A stretch of DNA of 64,000 bases from Idiomarina seosinensis_A (GCF_044797955.1 NZ_CP085211.1:372001-436000); one strand, 5' to 3'; shown: positions 28,035 through 36,569, counted from the stretch's first letter. Notes: a model not told the origin generated them from the sequence alone. Numbers and translations: made by a program.

Positions 28035-28046
28035 GTAAGCTTTACC
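28034..28046. promoter_or_regulatory. 13-bp box, copy 1 (TGTAAGCTTTACC)
   Basis: Near-palindromic box touching the nadC start codon. It matches copy 2 at 28075-28087 at 11 of 13 positions; the two centres are 41 bp apart, about four helical turns. It is a candidate operator for nadC; the regulator is unknown. Confidence 0.35.
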
Positions 28047-28069
28047 TTTATAAAAACAATAACGATACT
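28041..28069 (+). promoter_or_regulatory. Possible ampD promoter
   Basis: TTTACC at 28041-28046 and GATACT at 28064-28069 with a 17-bp spacer, each 4 of 6 to consensus. It lies between the two 13-bp boxes and fires toward ampD. Confidence 0.35.
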
Positions 28070-28074
28070 AGGGA

Positions 28075-28087
28075 GGTAAACTTTACC
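28075..28087. promoter_or_regulatory. 13-bp perfect palindrome box, copy 2 (GGTAAACTTTACC)
   Basis: Perfect inverted repeat GGTAAA-C-TTTACC in the nadC/ampD intergenic region, immediately downstream of the possible ampD -10 element. It is the second copy of the box at 28034-28046. Confidence 0.4.
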
Positions 28088-28128
28088 CGTTTGTACCTGC
28101 ACTGAAAAGAGATAGCCAGAAAAAGCCT

Positions 28129-28680
28129 GTGATAAAAGAACACTATCTGCAAAACGCGACACACTATGCATCGCCTCATTACGATGCCCGCCCCGAAGCT
28201 GAAACCATTAGCTTGTTGGTCATTCACTGTATCAGCTTACCCGAAGGCCAGTATGGGACGCCCTACGTTAAGGATTTATTCTTGGGAACCCTGGATACCT
28301 CTGCCGGTTCCGGCTTTGAAGCACTGGACGGACTCAGGGTATCGGCTCATTTGGTTATCCGGCGTGATGGTCAAATCGAACAGTATGTGCCTTTTGATCA
28401 ACGCGCCTGGCATGCCGGGCAGTCATGTTATGGTGGCCGGCAGCGCTGTAACGACTACAGTATTGGTATAGAACTGGAAGGAACCGATAAACAGCCTTAC
28501 ACTGCTGCTCAGTATCAACAGTTAATCACAGTGACTCAGTTACTAATGGCTCAGTACCCGGCGTTGACCCACGACCGTATTGTCGGTCATCAGCACATTG
28601 CCCCGGATCGCAAAACGGATCCTGGTGAGGGGTTTGACTGGGCGTATTATCTGACCCAACTACAAACCAACAACAAATAA
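28129..28680 (+). CDS. ampD: 1,6-anhydro-MurNAc-L-alanine amidase AmpD
   Basis: Cytoplasmic zinc amidase (amidase_2) of peptidoglycan recycling that removes the peptide from anhydro-muropeptides; its loss typically induces AmpC. The 183-residue protein starts at a GTG (28129) with only a weak ribosome-binding site. Zinc ligands His33, His154 and Asp164 and the catalytic Lys162 all match E. coli AmpD positions within one residue. ampE follows after 24 bp. Confidence 0.95.
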   Translation: MIKEHYLQNATHYASPHYDARPEAETISLLVIHCISLPEGQYGTPYVKDLFLGTLDTSAGSGFEALDGLRVSAHLVIRRDGQIEQYVPFDQRAWHAGQSCYGGRQRCNDYSIGIELEGTDKQPYTAAQYQQLITVTQLLMAQYPALTHDRIVGHQHIAPDRKTDPGEGFDWAYYLTQLQTNNK

Positions 28681-28704
28681 AAATTGTAAGTTAAGGGAGA
28701 TTTC

Positions 28705-29541
28705 ATGGTACTCATTGCATTGCTAGTCGCACTGAGCATAGAGCGAATCACGCAGTTGCCGGCACCCTGGCAGGTGAATTTTTATTTATCCCGCTGGCTT
28801 AACTGGAGCGAGCAAAAACTTCAGGCTGCAGGGCATGACGAGAAGCTCCATCATCCGTTATTACAACTGCTTTGGCTGCTGACTCCGGCGATTTTGGCAG
28901 GGCTACTGGTGGTCTGGCTGGATCATTTACTGGTGACCTTTGTCTGTAGCATTCTGGCGTTGTTGCTAAGCTTTTCCTGTCAGCCGGCGCGCAATGCTTA
29001 TAAAGCTTATTTAAAAGCCGCAAATCGCGGCGATAAGGAAATCGTCGCTGAGCAGCAGCAAAAATTGCAGCAACTGGCCGGGCAAAGCGCGGACAGCAGC
29101 GCCGAAGATGCCATCAGCTGGCTTAACTATCAGTATTACCTGGCGGTGATCTTCTTTTACATCGTCTTCGGTGTCTTTGGCGCCCTGGCCTATGCGTCAG
29201 TACGCGCCGCCGAAGTTCACTATCCACAACGTTTTCAGCAACTGCCGTTGCAGCGTTTACGCTGGGCTATCGATTTTATTCCGGTGCGGCTGGCAGGTCT
29301 GGGGCTAATGCTGGTCGGTCATTTTTCACAAACCCTGCCGGTATGGTTACGCTCTTTAACTGATGTTAACCGGGCAAATTCTGAGTTACTGGCCCAGTTT
29401 GCCCGCTGTGCAGAAGATCGCTCACATCACCCTGATGATAAGACTGAAGCTGTTACGATGCAGCTGGCGCTGATGAAACGGCAACAGTTACTATGGCTGT
29501 GTGTTATTGCGGTGCTGACATTAGCGGGAGCCTTAAGCTAA
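28705..29541 (+). CDS. ampE: AmpE inner-membrane protein
   Basis: Membrane protein of the AmpE family, distantly related to CobD/CbiB, with a role in beta-lactamase regulation that is still unclear. The 278-residue product begins with the family block VALSIERI, has hydrophobic helices near 58-75, 80-92, 143-165 and 255-275, and the FIPVRLAGLGLMLVGHF motif. AAGGGAGA precedes the ATG. It forms an operon with ampD. Confidence 0.9.
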   Translation: MVLIALLVALSIERITQLPAPWQVNFYLSRWLNWSEQKLQAAGHDEKLHHPLLQLLWLLTPAILAGLLVVWLDHLLVTFVCSILALLLSFSCQPARNAYKAYLKAANRGDKEIVAEQQQKLQQLAGQSADSSAEDAISWLNYQYYLAVIFFYIVFGVFGALAYASVRAAEVHYPQRFQQLPLQRLRWAIDFIPVRLAGLGLMLVGHFSQTLPVWLRSLTDVNRANSELLAQFARCAEDRSHHPDDKTEAVTMQLALMKRQQLLWLCVIAVLTLAGALS

Positions 29542-29570
29542 AAAACGGCGATTCGGCGGCACAGAAAAAT

Positions 29571-29599
29571 TTGGGTTCTGGCCTCAGATCATTTAAACT
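29571..29599 (+). promoter_or_regulatory. Probable pdhR promoter
   Basis: TTGGGT at 29571-29576, a 17-bp spacer and TAAACT at 29594-29599. The start point would fall near 29606, so the PdhR operator at 29610-29624 lies directly over the initially transcribed region. Confidence 0.5.
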
Positions 29600-29609
29600 A
29601 ACCGCATCA

Positions 29610-29624
29610 CTTGGTAAGACCAAT
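29610..29624. promoter_or_regulatory. PdhR operator
   Basis: CTTGGTAAGACCAAT matches the E. coli PdhR consensus ATTGGTnnnACCAAT at 11 of the 12 defined positions, with a perfect TTGGT/ACCAA inverted repeat. Its location just after the pdhR -10 element implies autoregulation of pdhR-aceE-aceF relieved by pyruvate, as in E. coli. The frame of pdhR opens at a TTG that is actually part of this operator. Confidence 0.85.
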
Positions 29625-29661
29625 TTACCTAAAGGCCAGCCGGGGTCACAAAGCGAATTTT

Positions 29662-30408
29662 ATGTCGATTGAAACCATCAAAGTGGCAAAAATTTCCGAT
29701 CAAATCGTTGCGCAACTAGAGGCAATGATTGTTGACGGGCGCTTGTCGGCCGGCCAGAAGCTGCCATCCGAGCGCGATCTGTCGCAACAGTTTAATGTGT
29801 CCCGACCGTCTTTACGCGAAGCCATACAAAAGCTGGAGGCTAAAGGTCTGCTGCTAAGACGCCAGGGTGGCGGCACCTTTGTGGCGGATAACCTGAGCGA
29901 TAAAGTCAGTACACCGTTGTTCGAATTATTAGCAAAACATCCGGAATCACAGTTCGATTTACTGGAATTCCGTCACGCCCTTGAGGGAATTTCGTCATTT
30001 TATGCTGCCCTGCGGGGTACTGAAGCCGATCTGAATCGGATAAAGGCCAGTATGAACAGCATAATGTCGACGCGGGACAAGGATATCCCTCAGCAAGTTG
30101 AAGCGCTGGTGGGTTTTTACTTACGCATTGCCGAAGCCTCCCATAATGTGGTGTTGCTGCATGTGGTAATGAGTATGCAGGAATTACTGGCTGATAATAT
30201 TAAGCAAAACCTAGAACTTTTGGCTCCAAACCCGCAGGTTCTGGAGCAATTGAACCAACATCGTTCACAAATTGCAGCGGCAATAGTGGACGGACAACCT
30301 GAGCAGGCGCGGGATGCATGTCATCAACATTTGTCCTATATTGAACAGGCATTGCTGGATATGACAAAAGAACAGTCTCGCATCCAGCGTTCGCTGCGTC
30401 GTTCCTGA
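29662..30408 (+). CDS. pdhR: Pyruvate dehydrogenase complex repressor PdhR
   Basis: GntR/FadR-type repressor whose DNA binding is relieved by pyruvate in E. coli. The ATG at 29662 (MSIETIKVAK) gives 248 residues: a winged helix-turn-helix at about 7-75 (KLPSERDLSQQFNVSRPSLREAIQ region) and an FCD effector domain at about 90-240. The recognition helix resembles E. coli PdhR, and the matching operator lies in its own promoter. It is 24 bp ahead of aceE with no intervening promoter or terminator visible. Confidence 0.95.
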   Translation: MSIETIKVAKISDQIVAQLEAMIVDGRLSAGQKLPSERDLSQQFNVSRPSLREAIQKLEAKGLLLRRQGGGTFVADNLSDKVSTPLFELLAKHPESQFDLLEFRHALEGISSFYAALRGTEADLNRIKASMNSIMSTRDKDIPQQVEALVGFYLRIAEASHNVVLLHVVMSMQELLADNIKQNLELLAPNPQVLEQLNQHRSQIAAAIVDGQPEQARDACHQHLSYIEQALLDMTKEQSRIQRSLRRS

Positions 30409-30432
30409 AAGATTAAAAGGTAAGGAATAGCT

Positions 30433-33105
30433 ATGAGTGAAGAGAAAAAACAAGACGTTGATCAGCAGGAAACTCAAGAGTGGCTTGACGCTCTTGAGGG
30501 TGTGCTGGATGCTGAAGGGCCGGAACGGGCTCATTTTTTACTGGAACAGCTGATCGACAAAGCCCGTCGTAACGGGGCGTATTTGCCCTATCGTCCGACC
30601 ACGTCGTATCTGAATACCATCCCCGCCAGTCAGGAACCGACCATGCCGGGCAACCAGACCATGGAGTCGCGCATTCGCTCGGCGATCCGCTGGAATGCGG
30701 CAATGATGGTGCTCAGAGCCTCACAAAAAGGCGAAGAACTTGGCGGACACATTGCCAGCTTTGCGTCATCGGCGATGTTATACGATGTTGGCTTCAATCA
30801 CTTCTTCCGCGCGCCGAATGACAAAGATGGCGGTGATTTCTTATTTATTCAGGGACACGCTTCACCCGGTATCTACGGACGCGCCTTTATCGAAGGCCGC
30901 CTGACAGAAGAACAACTGAATAATTTCCGTCAGGAAGTGGAAGGTAAAGGTTTACCTTCTTACCCGCACCCGAATCTCATGCCTGATTTTTGGCAGTTCC
31001 CGACGGTTTCTATGGGCCTGGGACCCATTCAGGCCATTTACCTGGCGCGCTTCCTTAAATACCTGACCGATCGCGGTATTAAAGATTGCTCTGAACAGCG
31101 TGTTTATTGCTTTATGGGTGACGGTGAAACTGACGAGCCGGAAAGCCTGGGTGCCATTGGCCTGGCGTCGCGTGAAGAGCTGGATAATTTAACCTTTGTT
31201 ATCAACTGTAACCTGCAGCGTCTTGACGGACCCGTGCGCGGTAACGGCAAGATTATCCAGGAACTTGAAGGTAACTTCCGCGGGGCCGGCTGGGAAGTCA
31301 TTAAGGTCATCTGGGGTCGCTACTGGGACCCACTGCTGTACCGCGATACCGAGGGTAAATTGCGCGAGCTGATGGAAGAAACGGTAGACGGTGACTATCA
31401 GAACTTTAAAGCCAAAGGCGGTAAGTACACTCGCGAGCACTTCTTCGGTAAGTATCCGGAAACGGAAGAAATGGTAGCTAACTTATCGGATGAGGACATT
31501 TGGCGCTTAAACCGTGGTGGCCACGATCCGGTCAAAGTGTATTCGGCTTACCATAAAGCGGCTAATACCAAAGGCCGTCCTCAGGTCATCCTGGCAAAAA
31601 CCGTAAAAGGTTACGGCATGGGAACCGCTGGTGAGGGTAAAAACATTGCTCACCAGGTTAAGAAAATGGAAATGGACGCCATTAAGCATCTGCGCGACCG
31701 CTTTAATATTCCGTTTAAAGACGAAGAGCTGGAAAACCTTCCCTATTACAAGTTTGACGACGACAGCGACGAAATGAAGTACATGAAAGAACGTCGCGAA
31801 GCTTTAGGTGGTTTCATGCCGGTCCGCCGGGCAAACAGCGATGTTGAACTTGAAGTGCCGGCACTGAAAGCCTTCGATTCTGTACTGAAAGGTTCCGGTG
31901 ACCGTGAAATTTCGTCGACCATGGCCTTTGTCCGGGTACTGACAGCATTGCTGAAAGATAAGAAAATTGGTAAACGAATTGTACCGATTATCCCTGACGA
32001 AGCGCGCACCTTCGGCATGGAAGGTTTATTCCGTCAGGTCGGGATTTACGCACACCACGGGCAAAAATATACCCCGCAGGATGCCGATCAGGTGGCTTAT
32101 TACCGTGAAGATAAAAAAGGTCAGGTTATTCAGGAAGGCATTAACGAGCTGGGCGCAATGGCATCCTGGGTTGCTGCCGGAACCAGCTATTCACTGAATA
32201 ACGAGCCGATGATTCCGTTTTATATTTACTACTCAATGTTTGGCTTCCAGCGCGTTGGTGACCTAGTCTGGGCTGCCGGCGACAGTCAGACAAGGGGCTT
32301 CTTAATTGGTGGAACAGCGGGCCGCACCACCCTTAACGGCGAAGGTCTGCAGCATCAGGACGGCCACAGCCTGATTCTCTTTGGTACCGTGCCAAACTGT
32401 ATCAGCTACGACCCGACCTATGGTTACGAGATTGCGGTTATTGTCCAGGATGGCCTTAAGCGCATGTACGAAGATCAGGAAAACGTGTTTTATTACCTGA
32501 CCGTAATGAACGAAAACTACCATCAGCCAGAGCTTCCTGAAGGTGCGGAAGAAGGGATTCTGAAAGGCATTTACGTGCTCGACCAGGTCAAGGCCAAAAA
32601 TAAAGCCAAAGCCGATGTGCAGCTGATGGGTAGTGGTACCATTTTACAGCAGGTACGCGAAGCCGCTGAGATACTGGCCAATGACTTCAATATCAACTCG
32701 ACTGTCTACAGCGTTACCTCCTTTAACGAGCTGGCGCGTGATGGTTTAGACGCGGAACGTCACAATATGCTGAACCCTGAGAAGGATCCGCAGAAAGCTT
32801 ACATTACTCAGGTGATGGAAAAAGCTAAGGGGCCGGCCATCGCAGCAACGGACTATATGAAGCTGTATGCCGATCAGGTTCGCGCCTGGGTGCCAACCGC
32901 TTACCGGGTGCTGGGTACCGACGGTTTTGGCCGCTCTGACAGCCGTCCTAATTTGCGTTCGCACTTTGAAGTTAACCCGCAGTACATCGTAGTTGCTGCG
33001 CTTAAAGAGTTGGCAGATGCTGGCGAAATTGATAAGAAAGTGGTGGCTAAAGCCATTATTGATTTCGAAATTGACGTCGACAAACTTAACCCACGTAAAG
33101 CATAA
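30433..33105 (+). CDS. aceE: Pyruvate dehydrogenase E1 component AceE
   Basis: Homodimeric thiamine-diphosphate E1 enzyme that decarboxylates pyruvate and acetylates the lipoyl domains of AceF. The 890 residues match E. coli (887). The ThDP/Mg motif starts near residue 229 with GDGETDEPES and ends in NCNLQRLDGPV. The first 60 residues, which bind E2, are acidic and helical. AAGGTAAGGA precedes the ATG. Second gene of the pdhR-aceE-aceF operon. Confidence 0.98.
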   Translation: MSEEKKQDVDQQETQEWLDALEGVLDAEGPERAHFLLEQLIDKARRNGAYLPYRPTTSYLNTIPASQEPTMPGNQTMESRIRSAIRWNAAMMVLRASQKGEELGGHIASFASSAMLYDVGFNHFFRAPNDKDGGDFLFIQGHASPGIYGRAFIEGRLTEEQLNNFRQEVEGKGLPSYPHPNLMPDFWQFPTVSMGLGPIQAIYLARFLKYLTDRGIKDCSEQRVYCFMGDGETDEPESLGAIGLASREELDNLTFVINCNLQRLDGPVRGNGKIIQELEGNFRGAGWEVIKVIWGRYWDPLLYRDTEGKLRELMEETVDGDYQNFKAKGGKYTREHFFGKYPETEEMVANLSDEDIWRLNRGGHDPVKVYSAYHKAANTKGRPQVILAKTVKGYGMGTAGEGKNIAHQVKKMEMDAIKHLRDRFNIPFKDEELENLPYYKFDDDSDEMKYMKERREALGGFMPVRRANSDVELEVPALKAFDSVLKGSGDREISSTMAFVRVLTALLKDKKIGKRIVPIIPDEARTFGMEGLFRQVGIYAHHGQKYTPQDADQVAYYREDKKGQVIQEGINELGAMASWVAAGTSYSLNNEPMIPFYIYYSMFGFQRVGDLVWAAGDSQTRGFLIGGTAGRTTLNGEGLQHQDGHSLILFGTVPNCISYDPTYGYEIAVIVQDGLKRMYEDQENVFYYLTVMNENYHQPELPEGAEEGILKGIYVLDQVKAKNKAKADVQLMGSGTILQQVREAAEILANDFNINSTVYSVTSFNELARDGLDAERHNMLNPEKDPQKAYITQVMEKAKGPAIAATDYMKLYADQVRAWVPTAYRVLGTDGFGRSDSRPNLRSHFEVNPQYIVVAALKELADAGEIDKKVVAKAIIDFEIDVDKLNPRKA

Positions 33106-33116
33106 GGAGTACGGAG

Positions 33117-34937
33117 ATGGCCGATACAATCGAACTCAAAGTCCCTGACGTGGGCGGCGAAGAAGTCGAAGTCATTGAAATGCTGGTCAGCGAAGGCGAT
33201 ACCGTAGAACAGGAAGACGGTGTCGTTACGGTAGAGAGTGATAAAGCCTCGATGGATATTCCCGCCTCAAGTGGCGGGAAAATCGTCGAGCTGAAGGTAA
33301 AAGAAGGCGATACCATCAGCGAAGGCGACGTGCTGGCAATTCTGGAAGCGGCAGACGAATCAGCGGAAGCCGACGACAGTGACGAGTCGTCAGAACAAAG
33401 CGATTCAGAGCAACAGGATGATGAAAAGGAAAGCACTGAAGAGGATAGCGCTGAAGAGGAAAACACCAAAGACAGCGACCAGAAAGAGTCTGACGACACG
33501 CAGGAAAGTGAAGAGAAATCAAAGACCTCCTCATCGGACTCCGGCAGTTCTGAAGTAATCGACGTCGAAGTCCCTGACATTGGCGATGAAGAAGACGTCG
33601 AGATCATTGAAGTGCTTGTTTCTAAAGGCGACTCAGTGGCTAAAGAAGACGGTCTGATCACTTTAGAAACCGATAAGGCAACTATGGACGTGCCATGCCC
33701 GCAGGACGGCGAAGTTGTCGAAATGCTGGTTAAAGAAGGCGACAAGGTGTCTCAGGGCTCGGTAATTGCTAAGCTTAAAGTCGCCGCAGAAGGTGCCGAG
33801 GCTGATGAAAAGCAGGACAAAGGCTCAGATAAGGAGTCACACCAAGACACCGATAAAGAAGCCAAAGAGAGTTCTGCCGACAAAGCTGATAGCAGCGACA
33901 GCGACGACCAGGCGCAAAAGGATAAGAGCAAGGACAGCCCTGAATCATCAACTAAAGCCAGCGGTGAACGTAAGCCGCCGGTGCCTGATCATCCGACCGA
34001 ACGTAAGGACAAACATACCATCCATGCGTCACCGGCTGTGCGCCGCGTGGCACGGGAATTTGGTGTCGACTTATCCCAGGTTAAAGGCAGTGGCCCGAAA
34101 GAGCGTGTACTGAAAGAAGATGTTCAGGACTACGTTAAATACGAGCTATCGCGGCCCAAAGCGGTCGGCGGCACTACCGGTCAGGGCGGTGGTCTGCAAG
34201 TCATCGATCCACCGAAAGTTGATTTTAGTAAGTTCGGTGAAGTTGAAGAAGTGCAGTTATCGCGTATTCAGCGCAAGTCCGGGCCTAACCTGCATCGTAA
34301 CTGGGTGACCATCCCCCATGTTACGCAGTTCGACGAAGCGGATATTACCGAACTGGAAAAATTTCGGAAAAATGAAAACGAAGTGGCGAAAAAGCGGGAT
34401 CTCGGCTTTAAAATCACCCCGCTCGTATTCATCATGAAAGCCTGTGCTAAAGCGTTGCGTGAGTATCCGACCTTTAACTCGTCGCTATCCGAGTCGGGCG
34501 AATCACTTTATATGAAAAAATACGTTCATATTGGTATCGCAGTCGATACCCCGAACGGCTTGGTGGTTCCGGTGATCCGTGATGTCGATAAGAAGGGCAT
34601 TTACGAGCTATCCGAGGAGTTGCTGGAAGTTAGTGCTAAAGCCCGTGACGGTAAACTTAAAGCGGCTGATATGCAGGGTGGCTGCTTCTCAATCTCTAGC
34701 TTAGGAGGCATTGGCGGTACCGCATTTACGCCAATCGTTAATGCGCCGGATGTCGCCATTTTGGGCGTTTCACGCAATGAAATGAAGCCAAAATGGAACG
34801 GTGAAGAGTTTGAGCCGCGATTGACGCTGCCGTTGTCGTTGTCTTATGACCATCGCGTTATCGACGGAGCCGAGGCAGCGCGCTTTACCAGCTACTTAAG
34901 CGCTGTATTGGGTGATATTCGCAAATTGGTGCTTTAA
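33117..34937 (+). CDS. aceF: Dihydrolipoamide acetyltransferase AceF (two lipoyl domains)
   Basis: E2 core of pyruvate dehydrogenase. Order of domains in the 606 residues: lipoyl domain 1 (about 2-78, lipoyl-Lys43 in SDKASMD) and a 65-residue linker almost wholly Glu, Asp, Ser and Lys. Next come lipoyl domain 2 (about 145-222, Lys187 in TDKATMD), a second acidic/basic linker (225-290), the E1/E3-binding domain (about 302-341) and the acetyltransferase domain ending in DHRVIDG (catalytic His579). E. coli has three lipoyl domains with Ala/Pro linkers. The stop codon sits in the centre of a large palindrome. Confidence 0.97.
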   Translation: MADTIELKVPDVGGEEVEVIEMLVSEGDTVEQEDGVVTVESDKASMDIPASSGGKIVELKVKEGDTISEGDVLAILEAADESAEADDSDESSEQSDSEQQDDEKESTEEDSAEEENTKDSDQKESDDTQESEEKSKTSSSDSGSSEVIDVEVPDIGDEEDVEIIEVLVSKGDSVAKEDGLITLETDKATMDVPCPQDGEVVEMLVKEGDKVSQGSVIAKLKVAAEGAEADEKQDKGSDKESHQDTDKEAKESSADKADSSDSDDQAQKDKSKDSPESSTKASGERKPPVPDHPTERKDKHTIHASPAVRRVAREFGVDLSQVKGSGPKERVLKEDVQDYVKYELSRPKAVGGTTGQGGGLQVIDPPKVDFSKFGEVEEVQLSRIQRKSGPNLHRNWVTIPHVTQFDEADITELEKFRKNENEVAKKRDLGFKITPLVFIMKACAKALREYPTFNSSLSESGESLYMKKYVHIGIAVDTPNGLVVPVIRDVDKKGIYELSEELLEVSAKARDGKLKAADMQGGCFSISSLGGIGGTAFTPIVNAPDVAILGVSRNEMKPKWNGEEFEPRLTLPLSLSYDHRVIDGAEAARFTSYLSAVLGDIRKLVL

Positions 34938-34948
34938 GCACCAATTTG
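34922..34948. repeat. 27-nt perfect inverted repeat centred on the aceF stop codon
   Basis: Thirteen-base arms (left arm CAAATTGGTGCTT, right arm AAGCACCAATTTG) flank a single T at 34935, the first base of the aceF TAA stop. There is no U-tract downstream, so it is not a standard terminator. The arms contain ATTGGT and ACCAAT, the PdhR half-sites, but with 9 bp between them instead of 3. It may be an RNA stability or attenuation hairpin, or a protein-binding site. Confidence 0.7.
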
Positions 34949-35020
34949 TACAGGAAATGCAACATAAATCGCGCTACAATACGCAGCACTGCGTACGCAT
35001 CAATTAAGCGTTGACTGAGC

Positions 35021-35042
35021 CGGCCAGTGGCTCAACTGGCCG
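35021..35042 (+). promoter_or_regulatory. Stem-loop in the lpdA leader
   Basis: CGGCCAGT (35021-35028) and ACTGGCCG (35035-35042) form an 8-bp GC-rich stem with a 6-nt loop, 19 bases before the lpdA start. A TACAAT -10-like element (34975-34980, no clear -35) lies upstream, so lpdA may have its own leader. No U-run follows the stem. Confidence 0.4.
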
Positions 35043-35061
35043 TGACAAACAAGGGGTTAAC

Positions 35062-36495
35062 ATGAGCAAGAAAATTAAAACACAAGTAGTGGTGTTAGGT
35101 TCCGGGCCTGGTGGCTATTCCGGCGCTTTCCGGGCCGCTGATTTGGGTCTGGATGTGGTTCTGATCGAGCGTTACAGCACCCTGGGCGGGGTCTGTCTGA
35201 ACGTTGGCTGTATTCCATCTAAAGCCTTACTGCACATGACTAAGCACATCGAAGAAGCTCAGCACCTGGCAGCCGAAGGCATTGAGTTTGGTGAGCCGAA
35301 AATCGACTTAGATAAGTTACGCAAGCACAAAGAAAAAGTGGTCGGCCAACTGACCGGCGGCTTAGATCAGATGTCGAAAATGCGTAAAGTTAATGTCGTC
35401 AATGGCTACGGTAAATTTACCGGCAGCAACACCATCAAAGTGGAAGGTGAAGACGGCGAAACCGAAGTTGAGTTTGAGCACGCTATTATTGCAGTCGGGT
35501 CGCAGGCCATAAAGCTTCCCTTTATTCCGCATGATGACGAGCGCGTCTGGGATTCAACCGATGCGCTGGAACTAAAAGAAATTCCGGAAAAAATGTTGTT
35601 GCTGGGTGGTGGTATCATCGCTCTGGAAATGGGCCAGGTATACAGCTCTCTTGGCGCCAAAGTCGATGTCGTCGAAATGATGGACCAACTGGTGCCGCCG
35701 GCAGACACGGACATCATCAAGAGCTTTAACAAGCAGGTTAAAGGTCGCTTCGAAAATGTCATGTTAAGTACTAAAGCCACTAACGTTGAAGCGAAAAAAG
35801 ATGGTCTTTATGTGACGTTTGAAGGCAAAAACGCACCCGAAGAAGCGGTCAGATACGATGTCATACTGGTGGCCGTTGGCCGTGCGCCAAACGGTGGTAA
35901 AATTGACGCCGACAAAGCTGGCGTGAAAGTTGATGATCGCGGCTTTATTAACGTTGACAGCCAGATGCGGACCAACGTCGATCATATCTTTGCCATTGGT
36001 GATCTGGTCGGACAGCCAATGCTGGCTCACAAAGCGACTCATGAATCGCACGTTGCCGCGGAAGTGATTGCCGGTAAAAAACATTTCTTCGATCCCAAGG
36101 TCATTCCTTCAATTATGTACACTAACCCCGAAGTTGCGTGGGCCGGTGTTACCGAAAAAGAAGCCAAAGATCAGGGTATCGAATATGATGCGGTAACTTT
36201 CCCCTGGTCAGCATCCGGCCGTGCTATTGCGTCAAACGCACAACAGGGTATGACCAAGCTGATCTTCGATAAAAACAACCGCATTATTGGTGGTGCTATG
36301 TGTGGTACCAATGCTGGTGAGTTGTTGGGTGAAATATGCCTGGCAATCGAAATGGGATGTGACGCCGAAGATATGGCACTGACTATCCACGCGCACCCAA
36401 CTCTGCATGAGTCGGTTGGCCTGGCAGCAGAAATTCACGAAGGTGCCATTACTGATATGCCGAACCCTAAAGCGAAGAAGAAAAAGAAAAAATAA
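35062..36495 (+). CDS. lpdA: Dihydrolipoamide dehydrogenase LpdA (E3)
   Basis: FAD flavoprotein that reoxidises lipoyl groups of the pyruvate and 2-oxoglutarate dehydrogenases. The ATG at 35062 (MSKKIKTQ, with AAGGGG upstream) gives 477 residues; a frame extension to 35011 would read through the leader hairpin. FAD loop GSGPGGYSGA at about 13-22, redox pair Cys45/Cys50 in GGVCLNVGCIPSK and the C-terminal HAHPTLHES active-site block are present. The tail ends in six lysines. A strong terminator follows. Confidence 0.97.
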   Translation: MSKKIKTQVVVLGSGPGGYSGAFRAADLGLDVVLIERYSTLGGVCLNVGCIPSKALLHMTKHIEEAQHLAAEGIEFGEPKIDLDKLRKHKEKVVGQLTGGLDQMSKMRKVNVVNGYGKFTGSNTIKVEGEDGETEVEFEHAIIAVGSQAIKLPFIPHDDERVWDSTDALELKEIPEKMLLLGGGIIALEMGQVYSSLGAKVDVVEMMDQLVPPADTDIIKSFNKQVKGRFENVMLSTKATNVEAKKDGLYVTFEGKNAPEEAVRYDVILVAVGRAPNGGKIDADKAGVKVDDRGFINVDSQMRTNVDHIFAIGDLVGQPMLAHKATHESHVAAEVIAGKKHFFDPKVIPSIMYTNPEVAWAGVTEKEAKDQGIEYDAVTFPWSASGRAIASNAQQGMTKLIFDKNNRIIGGAMCGTNAGELLGEICLAIEMGCDAEDMALTIHAHPTLHESVGLAAEIHEGAITDMPNPKAKKKKKK

Positions 36496-36534
36496 GGTCT
36501 GTCTGCCAGCTGTAACGGCAAATTGACTAACCAG

Positions 36535-36569
36535 GGACTGTATTTGTCATGAATACAGTCCTTTTTTTT
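36535..36569 (+). terminator. Rho-independent terminator after lpdA
   Basis: GGACTGTATT (36535-36544) pairs with AATACAGTCC (36552-36561) across a 7-nt loop and is followed by eight T residues (36562-36569). It closes the pyruvate dehydrogenase region and isolates the ferritin-like gene downstream. Confidence 0.92.

Noticed and set aside
29611..29661. TTG start for a longer PdhR
   Set aside because: The TTG is the first half-site of the PdhR operator; the MSIETIKV start at 29662 matches the family.
33086..33745. 219-codon Ser-rich open frame antisense to aceF
   Set aside because: It is the complement of GAA/GAC/TCA-rich linker codons, which automatically read as Ser/Thr; no domain or start signal.
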